Below are positions 31,662 to 40,917 of a DNA stretch of 64,000 nt, piece by piece. This stretch comes from Adhaeribacter soli (lineage in GTDB: Bacteria > Bacteroidota > Bacteroidia > Cytophagales > Hymenobacteraceae), in contig NZ_VTWT01000012.1 in the NCBI RefSeq assembly GCF_008727925.1, positions 1 through 64,000 on the forward strand. The letters are read 5' to 3'. The notes beneath the pieces are model-generated. The model saw only the letters and a list, made by a program, of their open reading frames with translations, was not told the origin of the DNA and ran no database searches. The stretch's first letter is position 1. The number at the start of each line of letters is the position of its first letter. Both the position numbers and the translations under genes were made by a program.

Positions 31662-34574
31662 CTACAACTTCTCCTTCAAAAACTGCGCGGTGTAATTATC
31701 ATCCAGCTTCACCATATCTTCTGGCGTTCCTTCGAAGAGTAAATAACCGCCGTTGATGCCGCCTTCGGGACCCATGTCGATGATCCAGTCGGCGCATTTT
31801 ACGATGTCCATGTTGTGCTCGATGATGACCACGGAATTACCTTTGTCGATGAGGGCGTTGATGGCGGAGAGCAGTTTACTGATGTCGTGGAAGTGGAGGC
31901 CGGTGCTGGGTTCGTCGAAGATGAAGAGGATGTTTTCATTGTGCGTGGTGGCGCCTTTGGTAAGGAAAGATGCCAGTTTTACGCGCTGCGCCTCGCCGCC
32001 GGAAAGCGTGTTGCTCGATTGCCCCAGGCGGATGTAACCCAGTCCCACGTCGTCGAGCGGTTTCAGTTTTTCGGCTACTTTCGGCTGGTCTTTAAAGAAG
32101 GTAATACTGTCGGCAATGGTCATATCCAGCACGTCGGCAATGCTTTTCTCCTGGTATTTTATATCCAGAATGTCCTGCTTGAATTTCTGACCGTGGCAGC
32201 TTTCGCAGGTCAGGTAAATATCGGCCATAAACTGCATTTCGATCTTTACCTGGCCTTCGCCCTGGCACACTTCGCAGCGGCCGCCTTCTATGTTGAAAGA
32301 GAAATGCGAGGGCTTGAAACCGCGGGCTTTGGCCAGCGGCTGGTCGGCAAAAAGCGTCCGGATGGCGTCGTAGGCTTTCACGTAGGTTACCGGGTTGGAA
32401 CGCGACGATTTCCCGATCGGGTTCTGGTCCACGAACTCCACGTGCGAAATTTTGTTGGTAGCCCCTCCTATCTTGTCGAATTTGCCGGTAGCGTCGGAGT
32501 GGCCGCCGAGGTGTTTTTGCAGGGCAGGGTGCAGAATACGCTTAATTAAGGTCGATTTTCCGGAGCCGGAAACGCCGGTTACCACCGTTATTACGCCCAG
32601 CGGAAAATTCACGCTTACGTTTTTCAGGTTGTTTTCGCGGGCGCCGGTAATTTCGATAAAGTTGCGGGCTTTGCGGCGCGTGTCTGGTACTGGTACGCCC
32701 ATTTTTCCGCTCAGATATTTACCGGTATAAGTGCTGGCGTCTTTCAGAATTTCCGGGTACGTGCCCTGGAACATCAGATTTCCACCGCCCGTGCCCGCTT
32801 CCGGACCGATATCGATGATCTGGTCGGCGATCTCCATCATTTTTTCGTCGTGCTCTACCACAATTACCGTGTTGCCCAGTTTTTGCAGACTTTGCAGCAC
32901 GCCAATTAATTGTTCGCCGTCGCGCGGGTGCAGGCCGATGCTTGGTTCGTCCAGAATGTACATCGAGCCCACCAGGGCCGAACCGAGCGAAGTTGCCAGG
33001 TTAATGCGTTGGCTTTCGCCGCCGGAAAGGGTATTGGAAAGACGATTCAAGGTTAAATAACCCAGGCCAACGCGTTTTAAATAGCTGAGGCGTTTGGTAA
33101 TTTCCAGCACCAGGCGTTCGGCTACGCGGGTTTCGTGTTCGGTAAGCTGAATGTTTTCGAAGAAATCTAAGGTTTCGGTGATCGGTTTCAGCACCAGGTC
33201 CATGATGTTTACGCCGTTAATTTTCACGTAGCCGGCATCTTTGCGCAAACGCGTGCCGCGGCAATCCGGGCAAACGGTGCGGCCGCGGTAACGGCTCATC
33301 ATTACGCGGTACTGAATTTTATAGCTCTGGGCTTCTACGTGCTTGAAAAATGCATCGAGGCCCCGGAAATATTTATTGCCCGTCCAGAGCAATTGCTGTT
33401 CTTGCTCGGAGAGTTCGTTGTAGGGCCGGTGAATGGGAAAATCGAAGCGGATACCGTTTTTGATAAGCGGCTGCTGAAATTCTTCGTTCATTTTATCGCT
33501 TCGCCACGGCGCAATGGCACCTTCGTAAACCGTCAGGCTTTTATCGGGAATTACCAGGTCCGGATCGATGCCCAGTACGGAGCCAAAACCTTCGCAACGC
33601 GGACATGCGCCGTAGGAATTATTAAAGCTGAAGAAATTAACGTTCGGTTCTTCGAATACAATGCCATCGAGTTCGAAACGGTCGGAGAAAACATGGTTCA
33701 GCTCCTCGCTTTTTTCCGATTGGCCTTCGGCGGAAGGCATTACGCGGACGTGGCATTCGGAATGGCCTTCGAAGAAAGCGGTCTGTACGGAGTCGGCAAT
33801 TCGGAACTGCAGGTCTTCGTCACCGGGTTGTACTACGGCGCGGTCAATTAAAATAAAGATACTTTTTCCCGGCTTCGGCATATTGTTTTCCAGGGCATCT
33901 TCAATGAACACCACTTCTTCGTCTACCACAATACGGGCGTAGCCTTTCTGCAGCAGCAGTTCCAGTTCGCGTTTTAAATCTCTTTGGCGGTCTAAAGGCA
34001 GCGGCGCCAGGATCATTACGCGGCTGCTTTCCGGTAAACTGAAGATAAAATCTACTACATCCGTAACGGAATCTTTACGCACCTGCTTGCCGGAAACCGG
34101 CGAAAAGGTCTGGCCGATGCGGGCGTAAAGCAGTTTCAGGTAATCGTAAATTTCGGTACTTGTGCCAACAGTAGAGCGGTTATTTTTAATATTTACTTTT
34201 TGCTCGATGGCAATGGCCGGACTGATGCCTTTGATGTAATCTACGTCGGGTTTGTCCATTCTGCCCAGAAACTGACGGGCGTAAGAGCTTAAGCTTTCCA
34301 CGTACATTCGCTGGCCTTCGGCATAAAGCGTATCGAAAGCCAGGGAAGATTTGCCGGAGCCGGAAAGGCCGGTAATCACGATGAATTTGTTGCGGGGCAG
34401 CGCTACGCTCAGGTTTTTGAGGTTGTGCACGCGCGCGCCTTTTATGATAATGTATTCCCGCGGGTCCAGACTTTCAATGCCTTCCAGTTCTTCCATTACC
34501 GGCGGAGCGGTTATTGCGGATTCAGAAGCTTGGGCGGGGGTATTTACGGGAGCAGATTTCTTCGATTTTGCCAT
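31662..34574 (-). CDS. uvrA: Excinuclease ABC subunit UvrA
   Basis: UvrA is the damage-recognition ATPase of nucleotide excision repair and loads UvrB. The 970-residue protein has a roughly 35-residue Ala/Pro/Ser-rich N-terminal extension, then the two ABC ATPase modules: Walker A GLSGSGKSSLAFDT near residues 70-83 and GVSGSGKSTLIKRI near 663-676, signature LSGGESQRINLA and LSGGEAQRVKLA, and Walker B ILDEPSIGLHPRD and IFDEPSTGLHFHD. Zinc sites CPRCEGFG, CPDCRGTR and CEVCQGEGQ / CESCHGQKF are complete. It is transcribed alone; uvrB and uvrC are not in the window. Confidence 0.98.
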   Translation of the reverse strand: MAKSKKSAPVNTPAQASESAITAPPVMEELEGIESLDPREYIIIKGARVHNLKNLSVALPRNKFIVITGLSGSGKSSLAFDTLYAEGQRMYVESLSSYARQFLGRMDKPDVDYIKGISPAIAIEQKVNIKNNRSTVGTSTEIYDYLKLLYARIGQTFSPVSGKQVRKDSVTDVVDFIFSLPESSRVMILAPLPLDRQRDLKRELELLLQKGYARIVVDEEVVFIEDALENNMPKPGKSIFILIDRAVVQPGDEDLQFRIADSVQTAFFEGHSECHVRVMPSAEGQSEKSEELNHVFSDRFELDGIVFEEPNVNFFSFNNSYGACPRCEGFGSVLGIDPDLVIPDKSLTVYEGAIAPWRSDKMNEEFQQPLIKNGIRFDFPIHRPYNELSEQEQQLLWTGNKYFRGLDAFFKHVEAQSYKIQYRVMMSRYRGRTVCPDCRGTRLRKDAGYVKINGVNIMDLVLKPITETLDFFENIQLTEHETRVAERLVLEITKRLSYLKRVGLGYLTLNRLSNTLSGGESQRINLATSLGSALVGSMYILDEPSIGLHPRDGEQLIGVLQSLQKLGNTVIVVEHDEKMMEIADQIIDIGPEAGTGGGNLMFQGTYPEILKDASTYTGKYLSGKMGVPVPDTRRKARNFIEITGARENNLKNVSVNFPLGVITVVTGVSGSGKSTLIKRILHPALQKHLGGHSDATGKFDKIGGATNKISHVEFVDQNPIGKSSRSNPVTYVKAYDAIRTLFADQPLAKARGFKPSHFSFNIEGGRCEVCQGEGQVKIEMQFMADIYLTCESCHGQKFKQDILDIKYQEKSIADVLDMTIADSITFFKDQPKVAEKLKPLDDVGLGYIRLGQSSNTLSGGEAQRVKLASFLTKGATTHNENILFIFDEPSTGLHFHDISKLLSAINALIDKGNSVVIIEHNMDIVKCADWIIDMGPEGGINGGYLLFEGTPEDMVKLDDNYTAQFLKEKL

Positions 34575-35533
34575 AGTTATTCTTAACGTTTCCGGGCAGC
34601 TTTTCGTGCCGAAAGTCCAGCGTTATGCTTTGACTTTTTACGGCAGTTTGTCTACCGTTACACAGGTAGTTTTCTGGTTTAAAAGGCGAATAGGCTGCCA
34701 GTGGTTTTCAACTTAAAAGGTTTAGCAACTTGCAAGCAGTTTTTAAGCCGGAAAAACTACCCTTTGAGCGTACCTTACGAAGCCGGAAAGGTTTGGGTAA
34801 AATTACTTATTAAGGTGCAAATTCAGAAGCAGTTTATTTCCAAAGGCAGGTAAATTCCGGAAGGCCCGAAAACCACCACAGCAATGCCTATATTCAAATA
34901 ATGTAATTATCTGATTTACAACGCACTTACACAAAACAAAAGATACAAATATTGTACTTAAACCAGAAAGCTATATCACCCAAAATACTTTTCCGGGTCA
35001 TTAAAGGCTTTTTTTGAACCAACCACTACCTTTTTTTCTACGCTCGCCGTTTAATTCAATATAAATAATACAACTCAATTGATTTATAAACGCAACCGGA
35101 ATAAGCTATGAAAAAAATATACATGCAGCAACCACCTTAGTGCAAAGCCCTAGATTTCAGCCTATTTATTTCTCTCTCCGTTTCCTTTTTACTTTTCGCA
35201 CCGGAAAGAAAAAGTAAACCGAATTAAAATCACCCTGGCTTTATTTCACCCTAATAGTACAATTTAATTAAAAGAATTTTCTTTTAACCATGAAAACGCG
35301 TGCCTTCCCTTTCGGCGGGTTATAGCGAAGCTTTTCCGCCTGAAAACCGGACAATTCCATCCTTCCCCACTTCCGTTGCCGCTACCTGCTATTATAAATA
35401 AAGCGGCCCCAACATTAGCATACACCTCATACACTCCCCCGCTTTCTCCAAAGCGCTTGGCTACCTGTCTCCAGTAATTACCCCACTTTAAAGATCTGCA
35501 CCATGCCCTTAATTAACCATAACCCGTGAAACC
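34575..35533. other. Long gene-free region between uvrA and a T9SS gene
   Basis: About 960 bp, divergent, with no frame of coding character and no RNA gene recognised. The part 34900-35300 is AT-rich. It should hold the uvrA promoter at the left and that of the T9SS gene at the right, but I found no convincing TTG / TAnnTTTG pair. Confidence 0.45.
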
Positions 35534-37087
35534 ATGAAAAATTTATATTTATTTGTAAAAATTCTACTCGTACTGCTCGTTTCCTTTGCTACCCCAGGTC
35601 TCGGACAAACCCTGGATAATGCCCGGATAGATGTTTGTAACGTTCCGCCCGGATGCCAGGAAGAGCCTATTTGTACGCTGAGCGACGATTGCTTTCAGTT
35701 CGATCTGTACGCCCCGAAAGACCAGGGCGACGGCACCAGCATCATGAAACTGAAAATTATCAACTTCAGCGAATCCACTTTTAAACGGGCCACATTCGAA
35801 CTGCCCGGCAAAGGCGCGGCCACCAAACCGGCGGTAAGGCCTACCTCCAAATTCCGCAACCGCTATAACCACGACGTGATCAATCCTTTCCAGGATTCGC
35901 TGATCGCGTTCGACGCCAGAAATGCCGGCACGTTCAGCTACGGCGGGTTTGAGGTTTATTACTACGTGGTGCGGAATGCCGACCTGAATGCGCCTTCCGG
36001 CCGTACCCTGGCGGTAACCGCGCAGGCTGGCCGTAGCTGGCAAATGCAGCGGTTTGGCAGCGTGGTATTCGATATCGATAATTGTGTACCGAAACCGCCT
36101 TGCCCAACCACCATCAATACGCCTTGCTACAAACAGGATTGCTGCTTCGGTTATCAGTTAATTGGCAGCCAGGTAGGCGCCGATCCCGGGTTCTTCCGGC
36201 CGGAGTTCTTCCTGTCTAAGATCTGTGCCGCCAATGTACTTTCAGTTTCTTTCTCTACCAACGGCGCTACCGCCAGCAGTCCTCTTACCGATGAAAGAAC
36301 CTGGACCGCCAACGCCACTCCCGGCCTGCTGACGTTTACCAACCCGAGCTCGCCGTGGACCAACGTAGCCCCGGATAGTACGGAAACCTTTATCTGGCAG
36401 ATCCCGGAAGAATCGGTGACCGGCCCTGGTGCTACCGGCAGGATGGTAACCATTACCATTACCACTACGGAGGGCGCCTTCACCCAAACCTTCGATCTGC
36501 TGAACAATGACCCGGCTTGCGGTATTGCACCACTTCCGGTAGAACTGATGAGCTTTAAGGGCCAGCAAACCAACGAAGGCATTGCGCTGAAATGGAGCAC
36601 GGCCTCCGAAATAAATAACGACCGTTTTGAAGTGGAACGAAGCGCCGACGGCCGTCATTTCGAAACGATTGGTACGGTGCGCGGCTCGGGCAACTCTAAT
36701 TCCCGGATCGATTACACCTTCCTGGATAAGCAACCGGCCAAGGGCATAAATTACTACCGCCTGAACCAGATCGATTATGACGGAACCAACGCCCACTCAA
36801 AAGTGATCAGGGTTGGCGGCGAAAACGGGAAAGGCGATCTGGGCATTCAGTTAATTCCAAACCCGTGCCGCGACCGGAACTGTAGCGTAGAAATAAACGG
36901 CGCCGACTCGCATCAGCCGCTTACAGTAGAAATAAGGGATCTGACGGGCAGGTTGGTGTTCAGCCGCGACATTCCGAGCGACCAGACGGCCTTTGAGCTA
37001 CCGAGACTAGACTCAGGCGGCGGAATCTACATCCTGTCGGCGAAAAACGGTAAGGTAACCGCGGTTCAGAAGGTCATTATCCATTAA
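35534..37087 (+). CDS. Secreted protein with type A type IX secretion signal
   Basis: A 517-residue protein with a signal peptide (about residues 1-24, ending GLGQ). The first 330 residues are beta-rich with several Cys pairs (CNVPPGCQEEPICTLSDDC, CYKQDCCFGYQ) that suggest disulfides. Residues 335-430 are a fibronectin-like module (LPVELMSFKGQQTNEGIALK ... INNDRFEVERSADG ... NYYRLNQIDYDG) common before T9SS tails. The last 75 residues are the sorting domain (IQLIPNPCRD ... GGIYILSAKNG ... QKVIIH). The gene at 59753 has the same two-part C terminus. Cell-surface or extracellular role; substrate unknown. Confidence 0.88.
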   Translation: MKNLYLFVKILLVLLVSFATPGLGQTLDNARIDVCNVPPGCQEEPICTLSDDCFQFDLYAPKDQGDGTSIMKLKIINFSESTFKRATFELPGKGAATKPAVRPTSKFRNRYNHDVINPFQDSLIAFDARNAGTFSYGGFEVYYYVVRNADLNAPSGRTLAVTAQAGRSWQMQRFGSVVFDIDNCVPKPPCPTTINTPCYKQDCCFGYQLIGSQVGADPGFFRPEFFLSKICAANVLSVSFSTNGATASSPLTDERTWTANATPGLLTFTNPSSPWTNVAPDSTETFIWQIPEESVTGPGATGRMVTITITTTEGAFTQTFDLLNNDPACGIAPLPVELMSFKGQQTNEGIALKWSTASEINNDRFEVERSADGRHFETIGTVRGSGNSNSRIDYTFLDKQPAKGINYYRLNQIDYDGTNAHSKVIRVGGENGKGDLGIQLIPNPCRDRNCSVEINGADSHQPLTVEIRDLTGRLVFSRDIPSDQTAFELPRLDSGGGIYILSAKNGKVTAVQKVIIH

Positions 37088-37106
37088 AGCACAACTGCAT
37101 ATAAAT

Positions 37107-37137
37107 AAAAATCCCGGGAGCTTCTCCCGGGATTTTT
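37107..37137 (+). terminator. Rho-independent terminator of the T9SS gene
   Basis: A 14-bp stem AAAAATCCCGGGAG / CTCCCGGGATTTTT with a 3-base loop followed by T, 20 bp beyond the stop at 37087. Confidence 0.9.
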
Positions 37138-37290
37138 TATGCCTGGATTTTCGAATTTTCGTAGTTCGTATTTTGGATATTAAATAGTTCGATACTCGAT
37201 TGTTCAATTTTTGACAATTCGATGTTCGATATTCAATTGCCTCGGTACAGAAGGTCGTTCTTTTGGAAGCCAGCAAATACGCAATGGTAC
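37138..37290. repeat. TTCGAT/TTCGAA simple-repeat tract
   Basis: Degenerate repeats of GTTCGATATTC, GTTCGATACTCG and GACAATTCGATG fill about 37145-37245. Inverted pieces (CGAAAATTCGAACAATCGAA) recur at 37559-37580 next to the MFS stop. Not coding. Confidence 0.55.
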
Positions 37291-37371
37291 ATAATCAAGT
37301 TAACTTTTAGAAAGTGGGATTACAAATCCCACGGCTCGGTTAAGACGGGATTCACAAATCCCGTCAAGCAA
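37291..37371. repeat. Palindromic element (family C), copy 2
   Basis: Shares AATCAAGTTAACTTTTAGAA, GTGGGATTACAAATCCCAC and GACGGGATTCACAAATCCCGTC with 23458-23690. Its right inverted end is lost or diverged, with the GTAGCGTA palindrome 60 bp further. Confidence 0.75.
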
Positions 37372-37432
37372 ATACTAATAGAAGCCATCTCATAAATGCC
37401 CAGAGCAGCTTTTGAAATTGCTTTCGGCTAGT

Positions 37433-37480
37433 AAATTTCTCTGTAGCGTAGGGTTTAAACCCTACGCTACAGAGAAATTT
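37433..37480. repeat. 48-bp perfect palindrome (GTAGCGTAGGG family), copy 3
   Basis: Two 24-bp arms (AAATTTCTCTGTAGCGTAGG plus GTTT) with no loop. The inner part matches 6066-6111 and 25626-25655, but the outer AAATTTCTC extension is unique to this copy. Confidence 0.88.
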
Positions 37481-37581
37481 TGATTCATGATAAATAACCT
37501 CTGGTTAAAATGACATTGTACTAGCTTTGAGCTTAAACTTAGTAAACAGAACTAGCCTTCGAAAATTCGAACAATCGAACC

Positions 37582-38829
37582 TCACATCTGAAGATTGCGG
37601 AGTTTTTTGGCTTTTAGTGCGGTAATACCAACCACCAGAATGGTCATGCAGCCGCCGAAAACTACGGAGGGGACTACGCCCATTAAGCGGGCTACCGCGC
37701 CGGATTCGAAAGAACCGATCTCATTGGATGAGCCCACAAAAATATTGTTCACGGCCGAAACGCGGCCTTTCATGTATTCCGGGGTAAAGGTATGAATGAG
37801 GGTGGAACGGATAATAACGCTGATGCTGTCGAACATGCCGCTGAGCGCGAGCATGGCCAAGGAGAACCAGAAGTTTCTGGAAATCCCGAAGAGAATGATG
37901 CACACCCCGAAACCGGCCACGCAAAGCAGCATCTTTTTTCCAGCGTTTACATTTATGGGCCGGTGGGCCAGGTATAAGGCCATTAATACCGAACCAATTG
38001 CCGGTGCGGCGCGCAAAAAGCCCAGGCCTTGCGGACCGGTTTGCAGGATGTCGGAAGCAAAGATCGGTAGCAAGGCTACGGCTCCACCAAATAATACGGC
38101 AAACAGGTCGAGGGAAATGGCCCCCAGAATAAGCTGGTTCCCGAAGACAAATTTTATTCCCGAGAGCAGGCTTTCTTTCATGCTGAGCTTTTCAGAAGTT
38201 TCGGGTAAGGGTTTGGCTTTGATGAGCAGGTAAAAACCCAGGGCAAGTACGGTAAGCGCCACATCTACCGCGTAAGCAGCCGTTATGCCCAGAAATCCGA
38301 AGAGCAGGCCGCCAATGGCTGGTCCGGCTACCGAGGCAGCCTGCCAGGTAGTGCTGCTCCAGGTAATGGCATTGGCGTAATATCTCCGGTGAGGCAAAAG
38401 CTGGGGCATAAACGAAAAATTGGCCGGCCCCAGAAATCCGCGGGCAATACCGCTGAGAAAAATAACCAGGTAGATCGGCAGCACGCCAATGGCGAGAATG
38501 GTTTTCCCGGCATCCAGGGTAAAGAAAAGCAAAGCCGCCGAACAGAACACCAGTACCGAAATGGTAGAGATGATGATCATTTTCCGGTTGTAGTTATCGG
38601 CAATGTAGCCGGCATACAAAGCCACAATTATGGAAGGAATGGCTTCGGCCAGGCCAATTAACCCTAAAGAAAGCGGATCTTTGGTGATCTGGTAGATCTG
38701 CCACCCCACCACTACGGCCTGAATCTGAAGGGCAATGGTAATGCACCAGCGGGCCGCTACGTATAACCGGAATTCCGGGACTTTAAGAGCCGCGTACGGG
38801 TCGTGCTTTTCTACAAAGGAAGGTTCCAT
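37582..38829 (-). CDS. MFS transporter
   Basis: A 415-residue major facilitator permease, counted from the ATG at 38827-38829 (MEPSFVEKHDPYAALKVPEF). An in-frame start 52 codons upstream would give a Cys/Trp-rich leader unlike a transporter N terminus. Twelve hydrophobic helices follow; GYIADNYNRKMIIIS (between TM2 and TM3) is the MFS motif A-like loop. The ALK(V)xxFRLYxAAR N terminus is typical of the MFS_3 / enterobactin-exporter EntS-like group, so an export role is likely. The substrate is unknown. A short repeat-rich region separates it from the DUF202 gene. Confidence 0.9.
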   Translation of the reverse strand: MEPSFVEKHDPYAALKVPEFRLYVAARWCITIALQIQAVVVGWQIYQITKDPLSLGLIGLAEAIPSIIVALYAGYIADNYNRKMIIISTISVLVFCSAALLFFTLDAGKTILAIGVLPIYLVIFLSGIARGFLGPANFSFMPQLLPHRRYYANAITWSSTTWQAASVAGPAIGGLLFGFLGITAAYAVDVALTVLALGFYLLIKAKPLPETSEKLSMKESLLSGIKFVFGNQLILGAISLDLFAVLFGGAVALLPIFASDILQTGPQGLGFLRAAPAIGSVLMALYLAHRPINVNAGKKMLLCVAGFGVCIILFGISRNFWFSLAMLALSGMFDSISVIIRSTLIHTFTPEYMKGRVSAVNNIFVGSSNEIGSFESGAVARLMGVVPSVVFGGCMTILVVGITALKAKKLRNLQM

Positions 38830-38934
38830 GGAAAATAAATTTCGGGCAGCAAAGCTACGGCAAAGCGGCCAGAAAATGCAGCAGGCGGGCCAGGTACTTT
38901 TTAGCCCGAATTGGTAGCGTTTGGTGCCCCTTGT

Positions 38935-39040
38935 GCTCGACCAATTTAATTTATAGAAAGTGGGATTGCAAATCCCACGGCTCATTTAAGACGGGATTGA
39001 AAATCCCGCCAAGCAAATTCTATAATTTAAATTGACAGTG
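38935..39040. mobile_element. TIR-bounded palindromic element (family C), intact copy 3
   Basis: The outer arms CCAATTTAATTTATAGAA (38941-38958) and TTCTATAATTTAAATTGACAG (39018-39038) are imperfect inverted repeats. Inside are the two hairpins GTGGGATTGCAAATCCCAC and GACGGGATTGAAAATCCCG. It ends 3 bp before the stop codon of the DUF202 gene. Small, non-coding, terminally inverted and repeated three times in the window, it fits a MITE or palindromic repeat unit. Confidence 0.8.
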
Positions 39041-39042
39041 CC

Positions 39043-39438
39043 CTAGCTTTCGGCAGAACTGTTTGGGGAGGAATTGCCTTCCGTGTGATTTTGATTGGCG
39101 GCGAATTTCGCGTGAAACTGACTGGTGAGGGTATATGCGGCTCTTTTTTCGGAGATTGTTTTTCTTTTTTCCAGGTATTTCTTCAACCCAAGCAAACCAA
39201 CCAACAGGCCGATAGGTACGAATACGCCGCCTACCCAGACAAAAACCTTGTGGTGGAAAAACTGTACCATGGAAAAACCGCCCAGCACCAGCCCCATGGC
39301 CGTGCGCACGTAAGCCAGAAAAGTCCGTTCGTTGGCAAACCGGGTGCGTTCCAGAGCCAGGCTGTCGCGGATCTCGGTGTTCTCTATTTCCTTTACGAAC
39401 AGGTTTCGCTTCAGGTGTTCGGCTTCGCTTTGCTTCAT
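39043..39438 (-). CDS. DUF202 domain membrane protein
   Basis: A small membrane protein of the DUF202/YidH family. From the ATG at 39436-39438 (MKQSEAEHLKRN) it has 131 residues; an ATG 18 codons upstream (39492) would also be possible. The family signature LALERTRFANERTFLAYVRTAMGL is residues 28-51 of this form, followed by two membrane helices (LVLGGFSMVQFF; VFVPIGLLVGLLGL). The function of the family is unknown. Its divergent neighbour starts at 39611. Confidence 0.85.
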   Translation of the reverse strand: MKQSEAEHLKRNLFVKEIENTEIRDSLALERTRFANERTFLAYVRTAMGLVLGGFSMVQFFHHKVFVWVGGVFVPIGLLVGLLGLKKYLEKRKTISEKRAAYTLTSQFHAKFAANQNHTEGNSSPNSSAES

Positions 39439-39610
39439 ACTTTTCGGGGCTGTTACCCTACTGTTTACGCACCTATGCCCGGACTTAGCCATTACGCAAC
39501 TAAAATAACACCCGGCTTTTGCATCGGTTTAGGCAGGCGCGCGTATAAATCAGCAAACGGCTCTTGTTTCCCGGCCGGCTTTCTTCGTTTACCTTTTTAT
39601 TTTTTTATTT

Positions 39611-40078
39611 ATGCAGACTGCCTTTAAACTTTTTCTGTGCTGGGCTTTGGCTTTATTTGTATTTCAGGCTTCGGCCCAGGCCACCATGCCCCGGAAAGGC
39701 GCTCCGAAACATGCCATGCGCGACGGGGCCGCTAAAAAATTCGGAAAAATGGTAGAGATCCGGAAAGGAAAAGAAAGCCCCCTTACCCGCACGTACACCG
39801 CCGAAAACGGCACCAAAGTTATGACCAACGGCACGGTGGTTTTCCCGGACGGCCGGAAAGAAAAATTAGCCGAAGGGTATGCTATTAACAAACAGGGAAA
39901 CAAGGTGATCCTGGAAGACGACATGATCGCCCCGAAAGAGATCCGGGAGCAGAAGCAACGCGTAACCGGCGATTCGGAACGCACCATTACCGTTACCGAA
40001 AAAACCCGGGTAATCATAAACGATAGTACCGGTCGCAAGGCAGTACGCGACACTATTCGAACAACCGAAACGAAATAG
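39611..40078 (+). CDS. Exported DUF6799-like protein
   Basis: A 155-residue protein with a signal peptide (about residues 1-21, ending ASAQA). Residues 55-85 contain NGTKVMTNGTVVFPDGRKEK and a GYAINKQGNKVILEDD repeat, the GTxxxxDG-type motif I associate with DUF6799; the name is from memory. The basic, Thr-rich C terminus ends in ETK. Probably periplasmic. Function unknown. A possible terminator was not found before the sigma-factor promoter at 40200. Confidence 0.78.
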   Translation: MQTAFKLFLCWALALFVFQASAQATMPRKGAPKHAMRDGAAKKFGKMVEIRKGKESPLTRTYTAENGTKVMTNGTVVFPDGRKEKLAEGYAINKQGNKVILEDDMIAPKEIREQKQRVTGDSERTITVTEKTRVIINDSTGRKAVRDTIRTTETK

Positions 40079-40199
40079 TTTTACCGCGGTAGCGGCCTTG
40101 CAACCGATAACTACCTGAAAAAAAAGCAAACGCTTTTTGCAGGCAAGGCGATAACAGCAAAAATTTTCCTGAAAAACAGAATAATTTTAACAAAAGCAC

Positions 40200-40230
40200 T
40201 TGACTTTTAAGAAAAAGGTGGCTAAATTTG
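40200..40230 (+). promoter_or_regulatory. Bacteroidota-type promoter of the ECF sigma-factor gene
   Basis: TTG (40200-40202, in CTTGAC) is 20 bp from TAAATTTG (40223-40230), matching the known Bacteroidota -33 TTG / -7 TAnnTTTG consensus. The start would be near 40237, leaving about 80 bases of leader before the ATG at 40318. Confidence 0.72.
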
Positions 40231-40317
40231 ATTTATCAGAATTAAACTTATTAACCCTTCACTTTAACGCCTGCTTATGATATAAACGTCTACATTACTT
40301 TTATCTTGTAGGTTTAT

Positions 40318-40917
40318 ATGAATATTTCTCTCAGAAACGATTCCGAACTGGTATCGCTCTATATCGCAGGTGACGAAAAAGCATTCGAACAACTGGTGAA
40401 CCGCCATAAAAACCGGGTGTTTACTTCTATTATGCTTATTGTAAAAGATGCCGACGTAGCAGAAGACCTGCTGCAGGATTCTTTTATCAAGGCAATCCAT
40501 ACCATGAAAAGCGGCCGCTATAACGAGGAAGGCAAGTTCTCTTCCTGGATCAGCCGGATTGCGCATAACCTGGCCATCGATTATTTCCGGAAGGAAAAAA
40601 GAAATCCGACTTTACAGTTAGAAGACAATATTAAAGCGTTCAACTCGTTAAATTATGCAGAAGACTCCGCGGAGGCTTTGCAGATTCGGGAAGAAACGTT
40701 TGCCCGGCTAAAGGCGATGATCGAGCTTTTGCCGGAAAACCAGAAGGAAGTGCTGATTATGCGGCACTATGCGGACATGAGCTTTCAGGAGATTGCGGAG
40801 GCAACCGGGGTGAGCATCAACACGGCGCTTGGACGGATGCGCTACGCGTTGATCAACTTGCGGAAGAAAATGTCCACCACACCTAAAGTATATGATCAAA
40901 ACCTTTACCCACAATGA
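40318..40917 (+). CDS. ECF RNA polymerase sigma factor
   Basis: A 199-residue sigma-70 family protein with regions 2 and 4 only. Region 2 has VNRHKNRVFTSIMLIVKDAD and AEDLLQDSFIKA (about residues 26-62), then SSWISRIAHNLAIDYFRKEK (about 80-99). Region 4 has LPENQKEVLIMRHYADMSF and the helix-turn-helix EIAEATGVSINTALGRMRYA (about 158-177). Region 1.1 is absent, as in ECF factors. A good Bacteroidota promoter precedes it. The last 26 bp overlap the next gene, which suggests the small protein at 40892 regulates it. The regulon is unknown. Confidence 0.93.
   Translation: MNISLRNDSELVSLYIAGDEKAFEQLVNRHKNRVFTSIMLIVKDADVAEDLLQDSFIKAIHTMKSGRYNEEGKFSSWISRIAHNLAIDYFRKEKRNPTLQLEDNIKAFNSLNYAEDSAEALQIREETFARLKAMIELLPENQKEVLIMRHYADMSFQEIAEATGVSINTALGRMRYALINLRKKMSTTPKVYDQNLYPQ

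Noticed and set aside
34575-35533. Search for a riboswitch or small RNA in the long uvrA/T9SS gap
   Set aside because: No conserved riboswitch core or strong stem was found by reading.
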